NCBI GenBank assembly: GCA_934574095.1 | Contig: CAKTMW010000005.1 | Location: forward strand, 1 to 59,017 | Reading direction: 5' to 3' | Length of the DNA stretch: 59,017 bases | From: an uncultured Oscillospiraceae bacterium | GTDB taxonomy: Bacteria > Bacillota > Clostridia > Oscillospirales > Oscillospiraceae | In this document: piece after piece, positions 43,256 to 51,762 of the stretch | Layout: every line of letters starts with the position of its first letter | Numbering within the stretch: position 1 is the first letter of the stretch | Notes under the pieces: model-generated | Seen by the model: only the letters and a program-made list of their open reading frames with translations | The model's database searches: none | What the model was told of the DNA's origin: nothing | Translations under genes and position numbers: made by a program

Positions 43256-43328
43256 AAAAAGCGATATCAACAATAGAAACAAAAACAGTGGGAGCGGCTT
43301 TGCACTTGGTCTTACGGATGATGGTCAT
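43254..43328 (-). CDS. Leader peptide of uraA (24 aa)
   Basis: ATG at 43328, preceded by GAGAGGGGGAACGCGCC, opens a 24-codon frame that begins MTIIRKTKCKAAP and ends IVDIAF, with its TGA at 43256-43254. The 3' half of the mRNA is U-rich (TTTTTGTTTCTATTG, then CTTTTTGA), suitable for UTP-sensitive RNA polymerase pausing. The stop codon overlaps the first base pairs of the terminator. This is the arrangement of enterobacterial pyrBI. The peptide itself probably has no function. Confidence 0.6.
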   Translation of the reverse strand: MTIIRKTKCKAAPTVFVSIVDIAF

Positions 43329-43360
43329 GGCGCGTTCCCCCTCTCAAAATTTTCTTGCTT

Positions 43361-43389
43361 ATTATATCGGCACTTTCCGCAAAAAGCAA
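43361..43389 (-). promoter_or_regulatory. Promoter of the uraA leader
   Basis: TTGCTT (43389-43384) and a perfect TATAAT (43366-43361) with a 17-bp spacer. Transcription would start near 43354, about 25 bases before the leader-peptide ATG. Confidence 0.8.
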
Positions 43390-43474
43390 GCCTTTTCTTC
43401 TCCAAACATCCGCCAATTTTTCCCCTTCCGCTTCGTGGACATTGCACAAATCCATCGGCGGGACTTATGGCTGC

Positions 43475-43506
43475 GATAAAGGAGCGGGGTATCCCGCTCC
43501 TTTATC
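43475..43506. terminator. Terminator hairpin after the sigma/anti-sigma operon
   Basis: A perfect 14-bp stem (43475-43488 with 43493-43506, loop GTAT) directly after the stop codon region of the gene ending at 43509. Confidence 0.75.
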
Positions 43507-43508
43507 GT

Positions 43509-44591
43509 TTATTTTGTGATATCCTCGTCTATTAGCGTCAGGGAAACGGGACGGCCATCCTCATACACCAGCTGCCAGCAGGCCTGATACTCGTCCCAGG
43601 GGACGCAGGAATAGACGTACTGTCCATCGCCGGTCAGGCTGTACCACTCCGCATCCGCGTCCGCCGTCAGCTCCCACGTCTCGCCGGTACGCAGATCGGC
43701 GGCGTATACGGTGGTATCATTGTGATACAGGGCGAAATCGTCGCCGCAGGCGTAATAGTTGGCGACGGGCAGCGTCACCGTCCGGTCGCCGGGAGGTGCG
43801 GCGATATAATAGGTGTCAGTGTCAGTCTGGTGACTGCACAGGAACCACAGCGCGTCCCCCACCTTATCGGGATAGGCGTCCACCGCAACACCTTCCGGCA
43901 GCAGGGATATGCCGTTGTCTTGCAGGTCATAGCGCTCCCCGTCGCCATCCAGCGGCACCAGCTCCAGCTGCCGTTCGCCCACCCGGAAGTGCCGTTGGGA
44001 GAACATGTGCGTGTCGTAGTAGCCATAATCGGTGGGCAGCGTGACCTCCTGCCGCACTTCGCCTGTTTTGCCGTCCAGCAGCAGCTGATAGCTCCTGTCC
44101 GTTTTCCGGTCATACACCGTCACCACCACGTCATCGCCATACAGCGACAGGTGGAGGTTGGTGCAGTCCTCGCCGCCGCGATACAGCAGCGTTCGCTTTT
44201 TTGCGGCATGATCCAATACATAGAGTGATTTTCCGTCAGTATAATACACACCGTATTTGTTTATCTGATAGCTGTCGTACCAGAAGGTGCTGAGCACCCG
44301 CTTGCGCTCTCCCGTCTCCGGGTCGTAGCGGTACAGGCCGCGGTGGCGGACATGGTAGTAGTAATCGCCGTCCACCTCCGTGCCGATGGAGGCGGCGCAG
44401 CCGGTGCGAAGAAAATCGAGATAGTCAAACCGCCGGGCCGTCCAGATACCCAGCACCACAAGGCACAGACAGGCGGCTGTCACCAGCCAGCGCCGCCAGC
44501 GGTGGGGCCGCTTCAGCTTGGGGTCGCGGGCGTCCTGCACGGCGGCGGCGTCCACTTCGCCGATGGCGTAGAGCAATGTTTCCGGTTTCAT
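43509..44591 (-). CDS. Membrane-anchored partner of an ECF sigma factor (putative anti-sigma factor)
   Basis: The start at 44591 overlaps the sigma gene stop (ATGA); the long reading to 44834 is antisense-like and rejected. The 360-aa protein has a short cytoplasmic segment (1-33, MKPETLLYAIGEVDAAAVQDARDPK), one membrane helix (about 34-52) and a large extracytoplasmic domain of repeated beta strands with many Tyr and Asp residues (GLYRYDPETGERKRVL, GKSLYVLDHAAKKRTLL...). This looks like a beta-propeller (DUF5050-like). The topology and coupling with a sigma gene indicate a transmembrane anti-sigma factor, although the cytoplasmic part is not a standard zinc anti-sigma domain. Confidence 0.75.
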   Translation of the reverse strand: MKPETLLYAIGEVDAAAVQDARDPKLKRPHRWRRWLVTAACLCLVVLGIWTARRFDYLDFLRTGCAASIGTEVDGDYYYHVRHRGLYRYDPETGERKRVLSTFWYDSYQINKYGVYYTDGKSLYVLDHAAKKRTLLYRGGEDCTNLHLSLYGDDVVVTVYDRKTDRSYQLLLDGKTGEVRQEVTLPTDYGYYDTHMFSQRHFRVGERQLELVPLDGDGERYDLQDNGISLLPEGVAVDAYPDKVGDALWFLCSHQTDTDTYYIAAPPGDRTVTLPVANYYACGDDFALYHNDTTVYAADLRTGETWELTADADAEWYSLTGDGQYVYSCVPWDEYQACWQLVYEDGRPVSLTLIDEDITK

Positions 44592-45145
44592 AGCAGGCCC
44601 TCCTGTTCCAGCGTTTGGCGCAGCTGCTGGCGGATGCGGTACAGCATGGACTTCACCTTGCTGACGGAAAAGCCGAAGCGGATGGCGATTTCTGCCACGC
44701 TGTCCAGATACCAGTAGCGGCAGAGGAACACCCGGCGCTCCGCCTGAGGCAAGGCCAGCACGAAATCGTTGATCCGTGCCGCCAGCTCGGTGGCCTCCAG
44801 CTCCCGCTGCACGTCGCCGCTGCCGTCTACGCACTGGCTCAGCTCCTCCAGCGCCAGCGCCGTCTCATCGCCAAAGCGCTTTTGAGCGCGGGCGGCCTCC
44901 CACCGCTTCAGGGAGATGCGGCGGGTCAGCTTGCCCAGAAAGCCTGACAGCCGTTCGGGCCGGTGGGGCGGCATGGCGTTCCACGCGCCCAGCCACGTGT
45001 CGTTGACGGATTCCTCCGCATCCTGCTCCTGACGCAGGATATTCCGGGCGATAGACAGGCAGTAGGGGCCGTATTTCTCCTGACTCCGGTCAATGGCCTG
45101 CGGGTCACGGGCCCAGTACAGGGCCACGATCTTGTCATCCTCCAT
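44588..45145 (-). CDS. ECF-type RNA polymerase sigma factor
   Basis: A 185-aa sigma-70 family protein with region 2 (IDRSQEKYGPYCLSIARNILRQEQDAEESVNDTWLGAWNAMPP) and region 4 (LPQAERRVFLCRYWYLDSVAEIAIRFGFSVSKVKSMLYRIRQQLRQ) and nothing else, typical of ECF sigma factors. It is translationally coupled with the membrane partner downstream. Its signal is likely an envelope stress; no target promoter could be deduced. Confidence 0.9.
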   Translation of the reverse strand: MEDDKIVALYWARDPQAIDRSQEKYGPYCLSIARNILRQEQDAEESVNDTWLGAWNAMPPHRPERLSGFLGKLTRRISLKRWEAARAQKRFGDETALALEELSQCVDGSGDVQRELEATELAARINDFVLALPQAERRVFLCRYWYLDSVAEIAIRFGFSVSKVKSMLYRIRQQLRQTLEQEGLL

Positions 45146-45177
45146 GGGGCGTCCCTCCTCTCTTACCCTTCTACTCC

Positions 45178-45267
45178 GAAAAATTGTCCCGCGGTTGCAT
45201 GACGGCGGGCAATTTTTCTGCCGTTGGGATGAAAAACAGGGCCAAACGGCATGCCGTCCGGCCCTGT
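45178..45267. terminator. Two hairpins between the TetR gene and the sigma gene
   Basis: Hairpin 1 (45178-45219) pairs GAAAAATTGTCCCGC with GCGGGCAATTTTTC, one bulge, and gives a U-run on both strands. Hairpin 2 (45236-45267) pairs ACAGGGCC with GGCCCTGT and encloses ACGGCATGCCGT. They separate the TetR transcript from the sigma operon. Confidence 0.7.
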
Positions 45268-45305
45268 TCTATTACAAAACAATTATTTTGTATGCGTTCC
45301 CCGCT

Positions 45306-45887
45306 TCATCGAATCTTCAGCACGGCGGAAACAGACAGGTCCAGGACCTTTTCCACCTCACTCATGACGGCGGGGGTACCGCTCTGCCGGTGCTGCTGCA
45401 AAATCAGGAACAGCGGCCCGAAGAGAACCGCGTTGATATAGGCCACGTTGTCGGTCTTCATCAGGCGGCGGGCAATGGCCTCCTGATACACCGCCATCAG
45501 CGGCGCGGAGGGCAGACTGTTCTCCCGCAGGGCCTCAGCCGTGACAAACTCCGGCGCGTTGACCACCGACAGGAAGAAGTGGGCCTCCTGCGGGTGGGCC
45601 AGCAATGTCTGAGCCAGCTGGCGCAGGCCGAAAAACAGCTTTTCGCCGGGGGTGCGGCCCATGTCGATGGCCTGCTGCAAGCCCTCCTGCAAGCCCTGCC
45701 ACACCTGCGCATAGATGGACGAGAGCATGTCGGTCTTGTCCTTATAGTACACATAGGGAGTGCCGGAGCTGATGCCCGCCCGCTTGGCCAGCTTGTCAAA
45801 GGACAGGGCGGCAAGACCCGCCTCCATGGTGATCTGAAGGACGGTTTGGATGACTTTATCCCGTTTTGCTGTATCGATCGTTCTCAT
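45306..45887 (-). CDS. TetR/AcrR-family transcriptional regulator
   Basis: A 193-aa regulator. The N-terminal DNA-binding domain reads KRDKVIQTVLQITMEAGLAALSFDKLAKRAGISSGTPYVYYKDKTDMLSSIYAQV, a clear TetR helix-turn-helix. The C-terminal ligand domain is helical and family-specific; the ligand is unknown. It has no adjacent pump gene. A 14-bp perfect palindrome just upstream of its start is the likely self-operator. Confidence 0.92.
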   Translation of the reverse strand: MRTIDTAKRDKVIQTVLQITMEAGLAALSFDKLAKRAGISSGTPYVYYKDKTDMLSSIYAQVWQGLQEGLQQAIDMGRTPGEKLFFGLRQLAQTLLAHPQEAHFFLSVVNAPEFVTAEALRENSLPSAPLMAVYQEAIARRLMKTDNVAYINAVLFGPLFLILQQHRQSGTPAVMSEVEKVLDLSVSAVLKIR

Positions 45888-45896
45888 GGTTATGAT

Positions 45897-45910
45897 AATA
45901 AACGTTTATT
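45897..45910. promoter_or_regulatory. Palindromic operator upstream of the TetR gene
   Basis: AATAAACGTTTATT is a perfect 14-bp palindrome ten bases upstream of the TetR start codon, positioned to overlap its promoter or 5' end. Confidence 0.7.
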
Positions 45911-45948
45911 CACTTATTGTCAAGACCCTTTTCGGCAAAATTTTCAAA

Positions 45949-45980
45949 AAGAGGAGCGGGGCAAAACCCCGCTCTTCCTT
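45949..45980 (-). terminator. Terminator after the first M56 gene
   Basis: GAGCGGGG (45954-45961) pairs with CCCCGCTC (45967-45974), and on the minus strand a CTCTTTTTG tail follows. Confidence 0.85.
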
Positions 45981-45981
45981 T

Positions 45982-48768
45982 TCAGTTGCCCTGTTTCGCT
46001 TGGCCCATCAGCACTAGCTGGTCGATGCGGTTCGCTTCCCGGTTCTGCATGGCCTCCTTCATCATCTGGCAGTACTCCTGCCGGGATTCGTAGAACACGA
46101 TGGTAAAATTCACATGGCTGGGCTTGCTTTGGATCATGGTGACGGAATACGATACGCGGCAGAAGCCGCCGCCGGTTTCCGTCTCCCAGCTGGCGCCGGT
46201 GACGGTATCGTCGGGAATATTCAGGTCAGAGAGCTGACGGTACAGCTGGTCGTCATCGTCAAAGCCGCCCCAGAGCTTACCCGCTAAGGTAATGGTCTTC
46301 TGCCAGTCCTCCCAATGGAAGGTGATATCTTCTCCTGCCGCTTCCAAGTGCGTCACCTGACAGAAGCGCTTGCCACCGCCATAGACGGCACTGCTGACAC
46401 CACCCCAAGGAAAGCGGTCTTCTCCACCGCTGCGGAGGGTATAGGCGATCTGCCCCTCGGTAAAGGACTGGGTCTCCTCCGATGAGATGGTCAGGGGCAG
46501 GCCCACGTCGTTAAGCGCCGTGGTAACGGCCTTCTCCGACAGGGGGAAGGCTGCGCCGCCAGTGGTGTAAATGGCGGCGGATCGGGGCAGCAGTCCATCA
46601 ACGTCCCGCGGCACAGCCTGCTGCTGATCGCTGGTGAGACTCTGCCACGCCTGCGTGTAGACGGCTTCCTCCTTCTGGTAGACAGCCAGCAGCGTATCAG
46701 TGTAGCCCTCGGCATACGCGCCGTCCAATCCGTCGATATTCAGCAGCAGCGCACGGCACTGTTCAACTGTCAGGTTATTTCCCTTTACATAGTCTGTCAG
46801 CTGGGATACCAGCGCCCCGCTGTCGTTGCCATTCTGACCGTAGATATCCCAGCGGAAGCCGCCGTCAGGGAAACGGGTAAAGAAGATCGCGGCATCGGGA
46901 ACGGCCTCCTTGGAGCGGGCGATGTTCTTCTTCATCTGCCACGCCCAGCCGGAGAGAGCGCTGATGATCTCGTCGCCGGTCATGTCTCCGGTGTAGGCGG
47001 CGTTTGCCTCCCTGTTGATCCACAGCAGGGCGTCGGTGCCGCTTTCGACGGTCAGCGTGCCGCTGCTCCAGCTGTGGAGGGTGATGGAGGGCGTACTGCC
47101 GGTCAGCTCCGCCTTTCCGTAGCGGGCGACCCAGCGGTTGTCGCTGGCCAGCTGGAAAAAGCCCTGCCCCACCGTGTCAGGCTCCGGCACGTCCACGATA
47201 TCCACCTCTGTGGGCAGACGGAACTCCGAGGCCAGCAGCGCGTGGGCACTGTCGGTATCCTGGCCCAGAGTCTCGCCGGGGCCGTCGTCGGCTTCGGACA
47301 GGGCGAAGAAGGCGCGGATCACGATCATATAGTCGGCATTTTGGGCGATATCGGGCTGCTTTTCCAGGGCACGGCAGTCAAACTCCGGCAGGCCGCCGCC
47401 GAAGTCCGCCGCCACAGCCGCCAGCACGATCTCATCACCTGCCGCCACCTGCCGCTGCTCGCCGTCCCGATAGGCGGCGAAGGCAACGTCCTTGGGCATC
47501 TCCTTCAGGCCGTCGGACATACCGCCGTAGCCGCCGTAGGCGTCGGTGATGGCCCAGAGGGAAAACATGGGCAGCATCTGCTCGTTTCGCTCCGGCTGCG
47601 TCAGCTGAATGCTCAGCTCATTGACGTTCTTGTTCATGGTCAGCAGACGGGTGGTGCGGCACTGGCCGTCCTTCCAAACCTCGGCGCTGAGGACGGCGCT
47701 GAGGGACGCGTCCTTCGTGTCCACGGTGAAGTCCGCCCGCCAGGTGGAGACGACGTTCTCCTTCTCCACGAAGGTCAGCGTCCCCTTCTTGCCGCCGGAC
47801 ACGGGATTGGTCAGGAAGCAGATGGCCACGACGGCGCAGGCGATGAGCGCGATGAGGATGACCCAGAAAGCGGGCTTTTTGTAGTTGAGGACAGCCTTGA
47901 TGCGGCCCTTGACGCCCTCCTCGCCGAAAGCGACGGGGCAGGCCAGCACCATGCGGCGGCCCTGGCTGCACTGGAGGAGGGCGGCGGAATAGGCCTTCTT
48001 CTCCGTCAGGTCCAGGTCGCGGATCACCCGCTGGTCGCAGGCGGTCTCGATATCCCGGCAGAAGAGGAGGTAGGCCACCCACACCAGGGGATTGAACCAG
48101 TGGACAGCCAGGAGCACGTAGGCCAGGGGCTTCCAGATGTGGTCCAGGCGGCGGAGGTGGGCCTGCTCATGGGAGAGGACGTAGGCCATCTGGCCCTCGT
48201 CCATGCCGCTGGGGAGATAGACGCGGGGGCGGAACAGGCCCAGCAGGAACGGCGACGTTACCGCGTCGCACACCCAGATATTATCCCGCAGGCGCATGGC
48301 CTCCCGCACACGACACCGCAGATGAATGGTGCTGGCCAGGCCGTACAGCAGCAGGGCCGTGCCCACCGCCAGCCAAATGGCCACATAGGGCGGGAGGTAG
48401 CGGGTGACGGCGCCGCCGCTGCTGGGACTTTCATCGGAAGGGGCGGCAGTCGAACCGCCGGTGGTCTCCGCGGGGCGGATGGCGTCTACATCCAGCTGGA
48501 TAGAGGGCTTATCGCCGCCGGCGTGGACGTATTGGAAATACTCCACCTGTCCCGATTCCTGCACGGCGGCGGGAGCGGCCACCTGATAGGCGGACACAGG
48601 GGATTGGAAGCTGACAGGGCACACCAGACGGACGGCCACCGCCGCCCACAGCAGGCAGGTGATCCACCGGGGCGCCTTTTTCAGCAGCAGCCGCAGCGCC
48701 AGCACCGCCAGGATCAACCACCCGGCGGCCACGCTCATGTTGGCCAGCTTGACAAAAATCTCGTTCAT
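45982..48768 (-). CDS. BlaR1-like M56 metallopeptidase with large extracellular sensor
   Basis: The start at 48768 (MNEIFVKLANMSVAAGWLILAVLALRLLLKK) lies two bases after the BlaI-family stop; the reading to 49197 runs antisense-like through blaI and is rejected. The 928-aa protein has an N-terminal membrane pair, then MDEGQMAYVLSHEQAHLRRLDHIWKPLAYVLLAVHWFNPLVWVAYLLFCRDIETACDQRVI, with the zinc motif HEQAH and the downstream Glu. After a further membrane helix ending in CFLTNP, about 590 residues are extracytoplasmic. That sensor is not the penicillin-binding domain of BlaR1; I do not recognise it. Signal-driven proteolysis is expected to inactivate the paired BlaI repressor. Confidence 0.85.
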   Translation of the reverse strand: MNEIFVKLANMSVAAGWLILAVLALRLLLKKAPRWITCLLWAAVAVRLVCPVSFQSPVSAYQVAAPAAVQESGQVEYFQYVHAGGDKPSIQLDVDAIRPAETTGGSTAAPSDESPSSGGAVTRYLPPYVAIWLAVGTALLLYGLASTIHLRCRVREAMRLRDNIWVCDAVTSPFLLGLFRPRVYLPSGMDEGQMAYVLSHEQAHLRRLDHIWKPLAYVLLAVHWFNPLVWVAYLLFCRDIETACDQRVIRDLDLTEKKAYSAALLQCSQGRRMVLACPVAFGEEGVKGRIKAVLNYKKPAFWVILIALIACAVVAICFLTNPVSGGKKGTLTFVEKENVVSTWRADFTVDTKDASLSAVLSAEVWKDGQCRTTRLLTMNKNVNELSIQLTQPERNEQMLPMFSLWAITDAYGGYGGMSDGLKEMPKDVAFAAYRDGEQRQVAAGDEIVLAAVAADFGGGLPEFDCRALEKQPDIAQNADYMIVIRAFFALSEADDGPGETLGQDTDSAHALLASEFRLPTEVDIVDVPEPDTVGQGFFQLASDNRWVARYGKAELTGSTPSITLHSWSSGTLTVESGTDALLWINREANAAYTGDMTGDEIISALSGWAWQMKKNIARSKEAVPDAAIFFTRFPDGGFRWDIYGQNGNDSGALVSQLTDYVKGNNLTVEQCRALLLNIDGLDGAYAEGYTDTLLAVYQKEEAVYTQAWQSLTSDQQQAVPRDVDGLLPRSAAIYTTGGAAFPLSEKAVTTALNDVGLPLTISSEETQSFTEGQIAYTLRSGGEDRFPWGGVSSAVYGGGKRFCQVTHLEAAGEDITFHWEDWQKTITLAGKLWGGFDDDDQLYRQLSDLNIPDDTVTGASWETETGGGFCRVSYSVTMIQSKPSHVNFTIVFYESRQEYCQMMKEAMQNREANRIDQLVLMGQAKQGN

Positions 48769-48770
48769 GG

Positions 48771-49133
48771 TCAGCCCTCCTCTGTCTGGTCGATCATGCG
48801 GAGAATTTCCGCGCGTTCCTCCTCGGTCAGCTTCCGGCCCTGGGTAAAGGCGGCGATGAAGGCGGGCAGCGAGCCGTGGAAGCTGTCGGCCACGTACTGC
48901 CGGCTCTGGCGGGCGTAGAATTCCTCCCGGCTCATCCGGGCGGTGACCACGCCGCCGTCGTTCTGAAACAGGCCCTTGTCGCACAGGCGGCGCAGCACCG
49001 TGTGGACGGTGGTGCGCTTCCAGCCCATCTCCGCCTCCCCCAGCTTCACCAGCTGGGAGGAGGTGACCGGGGCGGTGCGCCAGATGATATCGGCAAATTT
49101 GGACTCGACGACGCCCATCTGCCATTCTGCCAT
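48771..49133 (-). CDS. BlaI/MecI-family repressor (first cassette)
   Basis: A 120-aa winged-helix repressor: MAEWQMGVVESKFADIIWRTAPVTSSQLVKLGEAEMGWKRTTVHTVLRRLCDKGLF is the DNA-binding domain, followed by a dimerisation part ending EEERAEILRMIDQTEEG. It should repress its own operon through TACA/TGTA dyads in the promoter (49154-49190) and be removed when the M56 protease is activated. Confidence 0.92.
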   Translation of the reverse strand: MAEWQMGVVESKFADIIWRTAPVTSSQLVKLGEAEMGWKRTTVHTVLRRLCDKGLFQNDGGVVTARMSREEFYARQSRQYVADSFHGSLPAFIAAFTQGRKLTEEERAEILRMIDQTEEG

Positions 49134-49153
49134 GGTGGTTCCCTCCTATACGT

Positions 49154-49204
49154 CTACATGGTGTAGTCTTTTTATAGATTACAGTATGTAGTCTCACTTG
49201 TCAA
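49154..49204 (-). promoter_or_regulatory. Promoter and BlaI operators of the first cassette
   Basis: TTGACA (49204-49199) and TAATCT (49181-49176), spacing 17. One dyad, TACA-gta-TGTA (49180-49190), lies between -35 and -10 and another, CTACA-tgg-TGTAG (49154-49166), overlaps the start of transcription. Both match the BlaI/MecI half-site TACA/TGTA. Confidence 0.85.
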
Positions 49205-49242
49205 GGGGGAAAATGAAAAAAATAATACCGCATGCGCAGCAT

Positions 49243-49333
49243 GGCGGGGCGTCGGGGACGCCGCCCCCTACGGCCTTTGACGGAGGACATTGCCGCAGTA
49301 CAGGACGGGCCGATGTGGGCATCGCCCCCTACA
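49243..49333. repeat. Two REP-like palindromic units
   Basis: Unit 1 (49243-49272) has a stem of GGCGGGGCGTC type and closes with CCGCCCCCTACGG. Unit 2 (49305-49333) has GGGCCGATG-tggg-CATCGCCCCCTAC. Both end in GCCCCCTAC. Such units are scattered between genes in gut Oscillospiraceae. They lie in the 213-bp gap 49205-49417, which holds no gene. Confidence 0.5.
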
Positions 49334-49363
49334 AAAATATCGTCGTTTGTCAGGCGGCGCGAC

Positions 49364-49396
49364 AAAAAGCGGTTTCCCATAGGGAAACCGCTTTTT
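49364..49396. terminator. Terminator after the second M56 gene
   Basis: A perfect 15-bp stem (49364-49378 with 49382-49396, three-base loop) with A5/T5 ends, 21 bases beyond the stop codon at 49418. Confidence 0.9.
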
Positions 49397-49417
49397 CGGG
49401 ACAATATTGGAAATCGG

Positions 49418-51760
49418 TCACTGGGGCAGTTCCACCCAGATGGCGGGGCGGACGTATTCGCCCTCGTAGGAGCGGGTCCCCTCGCCTACTCCGCCGCCGG
49501 GGCGGACACCGTCGGGATGATTGCCGCCGTCGGTGGTGCGCAGCCACCAATCGGCCGGACCGGGAGCAGTGGCTCCACCGGGCCAGGGATTCTCCGACAG
49601 GGCGTAGGCGGTATAGTCGGCGGCGGTGGCGGTCTCAGAGCCGAAGTAGGAATAGACCTCGGTATTGCTCAGCAGGAACACCCGGTCCTGGGTGGTGATG
49701 GGGCCGTCGTCACGGCGGAGACTGCCGGGAGAGGTGATAACGGTGGTGATCAGCAGCCGCTGCTGTTCCTGCGCGTTAAAGGCGGCGTCCAGGAAGGTGC
49801 TGTTGAGCCACCGGCGGATGGAACTGTTCTCCCAGGTATAGGGATCCAGCACCGGCTCATAGAAGGGCATGAAGGACTGATAGTCCAGGGCGTATTTACT
49901 CAGCAGCAGCGCCTTGTCGCCGTCACGGTCCAGCACCAGCCATTCGATGGGCTCCTTGCCGTTGGCGGTGTCGCCGTCCTGCTCGTAGGCGCCGAAGGTA
50001 TAGGTCTCCGCTTTGTGGTCCGTCTGGCCCAGATAGCGGCCGTCGCCCTCCAGCCAGGCGCGGAAGCCATCCCCCTGGATGGTGTAGGGGTGGTCCGTTC
50101 CAGCGCTGCTGACCACCACCTGGCTCACGGCAGCACCGGGGATGGAGTGGAAGTTCTCATAGAAGTACAGGGTGCTGTCCCCCAGCGTCAGCTGGGCCAC
50201 GAACTGAGAATCCGTCTCGTCAAAGCTCTCCATGGGCTCCCAGACCCAGGACCGCAGGAAGCGGGACAGCACCGGGGCGGGGATGTCGTCATCCGGGTAC
50301 AGCAGGTCGCCTCTTCCCCAGGTGATGTCAAAGGTATCCAACTCGTCCGCCTGCTCCGCCAGCTTCAGCAGCAGCGGGTCGGTCTGGGTCAGGGCCTGCC
50401 GCACATCGGCGCAGCCCATCTCCCCCATGTTATACCAGAGGCTCTGGTCACCGGCGGTGATCTTGACGGTGCTCTCCCCCGGCGCGGCGGCATAAAAGCG
50501 GAGGGTCAGGGTATCATTCACCTGCGCTAGGATGGTGTAGTCCTCATCTGCGTCATCATCGGCCCGCCCCTCCCGCAGGAAGGTCCAATCGGCGCTCGTC
50601 AGCAGCTGGCCCAGGGCATAACCGGAGGTAGTCTCCACATCGCCGGCGTAGCCGGTCAGCGTGACGGCGTCCGCCTGATAGACCGCAACAGCCGCGTTGC
50701 GGTAGTTGGCGGGAGAGTCTTCGGGCGCTTCCCGCTTCGCCTCCCTGGGGTTGGTCAGGAAGCACACCGCCACCGCGGCGCACACCAGCACCGCCGCCGC
50801 TGCCGCCCAAAAACCGGGCCTTTTGTGGCGCAGGACCTCTTTGACACGGGTCTTGACCCCTACCTCGCCAAAAGCCAAGGGGCAGGCAGCCACCCAATGG
50901 CGGCCCCGGCTGCAATCCAGCAGGGCCTGGGAGTAGGCGGCACGGTCCGCCGCCGCCATGTCGCGGATCACCCGCTCATCGCAGGCCAGCTCCATGTCAC
51001 GGCAGAAGAGGATGTAGGCGATCCATACCAGCGGGTCATACCAGTACACCGCCAGCAACAGAAAGCCCAATGGCTTCCACACATGGTCCCAGCGCCGCAG
51101 GTGCGTCCGCTCGTGCCGCAGGACGCAGGCGCGGGCACTCTCGTCCAGGCCGGAGGTCAGGTAAATGCGGGGACGGAACACCCCCAGGATGAAGGGGGAC
51201 GTGATGTTGTCGCACAGGTAGACATTGCCCTCCAGAGGGATAGACGCCGCCACGGTCTCACGCAGATTCACATAGCCCGCCAGGGCCACCGTCACCATCA
51301 CGTAGATACCCAGGGCCCAGATGATGGACGGGATATTCATATCGACAGAGCGGGATGGCGTCACGCTCTGCGGGGCAGAGTTGGCCGCGGTGCCGGCGGT
51401 GGTATCCGCTGTGGTGTCCGACACGGCGGCGCCGGGCGTTGCGGTCCGGGATGCCGATACGCCGGGCAGCAGCGTGGCAGGCCGGTAGCTGACGTCAGCG
51501 CAGAAGCCGGTGTCCCGGAAATAGGTCACCTGGCCGCTGGACTGGACGGCGTCGCCCGCCAGACGATAGGCCGACACATCGGAGTGCAGCACCACGGGAC
51601 ACATCAGGCGCACCGCCACCAACGCCCACGCGGCGCACAGCACCCACTTGGGGGCCATCTTCTTCAGCAATGGCCGCAGCAGCAACAGCGCCGCGATGAG
51701 CCATCCGGCGGCCACCGACAGGTTCAATGTCCCGACAAACAGTTGAAGTAAGGTATCCAT
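49418..51760 (-). CDS. BlaR1-like M56 metallopeptidase fused to a DUF6273 sensor domain
   Basis: A 780-aa membrane protease. The N-terminal part has two membrane helices, a variable loop, then GVFRPRIYLTSGLDESARACVLRHERTHLRRWDHVWKPLGFLLLAVYWYDPLVWIAYILFCRDMELACDERVI (zinc motif HERTH and downstream Glu). It closes with the same CFLTNP membrane helix as its neighbour. The extracellular part has a middle region (about 350-590) and a C-terminal DUF6273 domain (about 590-780: PIEWLVLDRDGDKALLLSKYAL, NSSIRRWLNSTFLDAAFN, WWLRTTDG), related in appearance to the formylglycine-enzyme/lectin-like fold. It may sense a wall or surface ligand. Confidence 0.85.
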   Translation of the reverse strand: MDTLLQLFVGTLNLSVAAGWLIAALLLLRPLLKKMAPKWVLCAAWALVAVRLMCPVVLHSDVSAYRLAGDAVQSSGQVTYFRDTGFCADVSYRPATLLPGVSASRTATPGAAVSDTTADTTAGTAANSAPQSVTPSRSVDMNIPSIIWALGIYVMVTVALAGYVNLRETVAASIPLEGNVYLCDNITSPFILGVFRPRIYLTSGLDESARACVLRHERTHLRRWDHVWKPLGFLLLAVYWYDPLVWIAYILFCRDMELACDERVIRDMAAADRAAYSQALLDCSRGRHWVAACPLAFGEVGVKTRVKEVLRHKRPGFWAAAAAVLVCAAVAVCFLTNPREAKREAPEDSPANYRNAAVAVYQADAVTLTGYAGDVETTSGYALGQLLTSADWTFLREGRADDDADEDYTILAQVNDTLTLRFYAAAPGESTVKITAGDQSLWYNMGEMGCADVRQALTQTDPLLLKLAEQADELDTFDITWGRGDLLYPDDDIPAPVLSRFLRSWVWEPMESFDETDSQFVAQLTLGDSTLYFYENFHSIPGAAVSQVVVSSAGTDHPYTIQGDGFRAWLEGDGRYLGQTDHKAETYTFGAYEQDGDTANGKEPIEWLVLDRDGDKALLLSKYALDYQSFMPFYEPVLDPYTWENSSIRRWLNSTFLDAAFNAQEQQRLLITTVITSPGSLRRDDGPITTQDRVFLLSNTEVYSYFGSETATAADYTAYALSENPWPGGATAPGPADWWLRTTDGGNHPDGVRPGGGVGEGTRSYEGEYVRPAIWVELPQ

Positions 51761-51762
51761 AG

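Noticed and set aside
47074..48918. 614-codon plus-strand ORF opposite the M56 protease
   Set aside because: His/Gln/Gly-rich translation typical of an antisense frame in GC-rich coding DNA; the minus strand has the HEQAH protease.
48771..49197. Upstream in-frame extension of the first M56 protease
   Set aside because: It runs through the BlaI-family gene in another frame; the start at 48768 directly after the BlaI stop gives the normal family N terminus.
49243..49333. Palindromes as BlaI operators
   Set aside because: They are GC-rich, lack TACA/TGTA half-sites and lie downstream of the second cassette, so they fit a dispersed repeat better than an operator.
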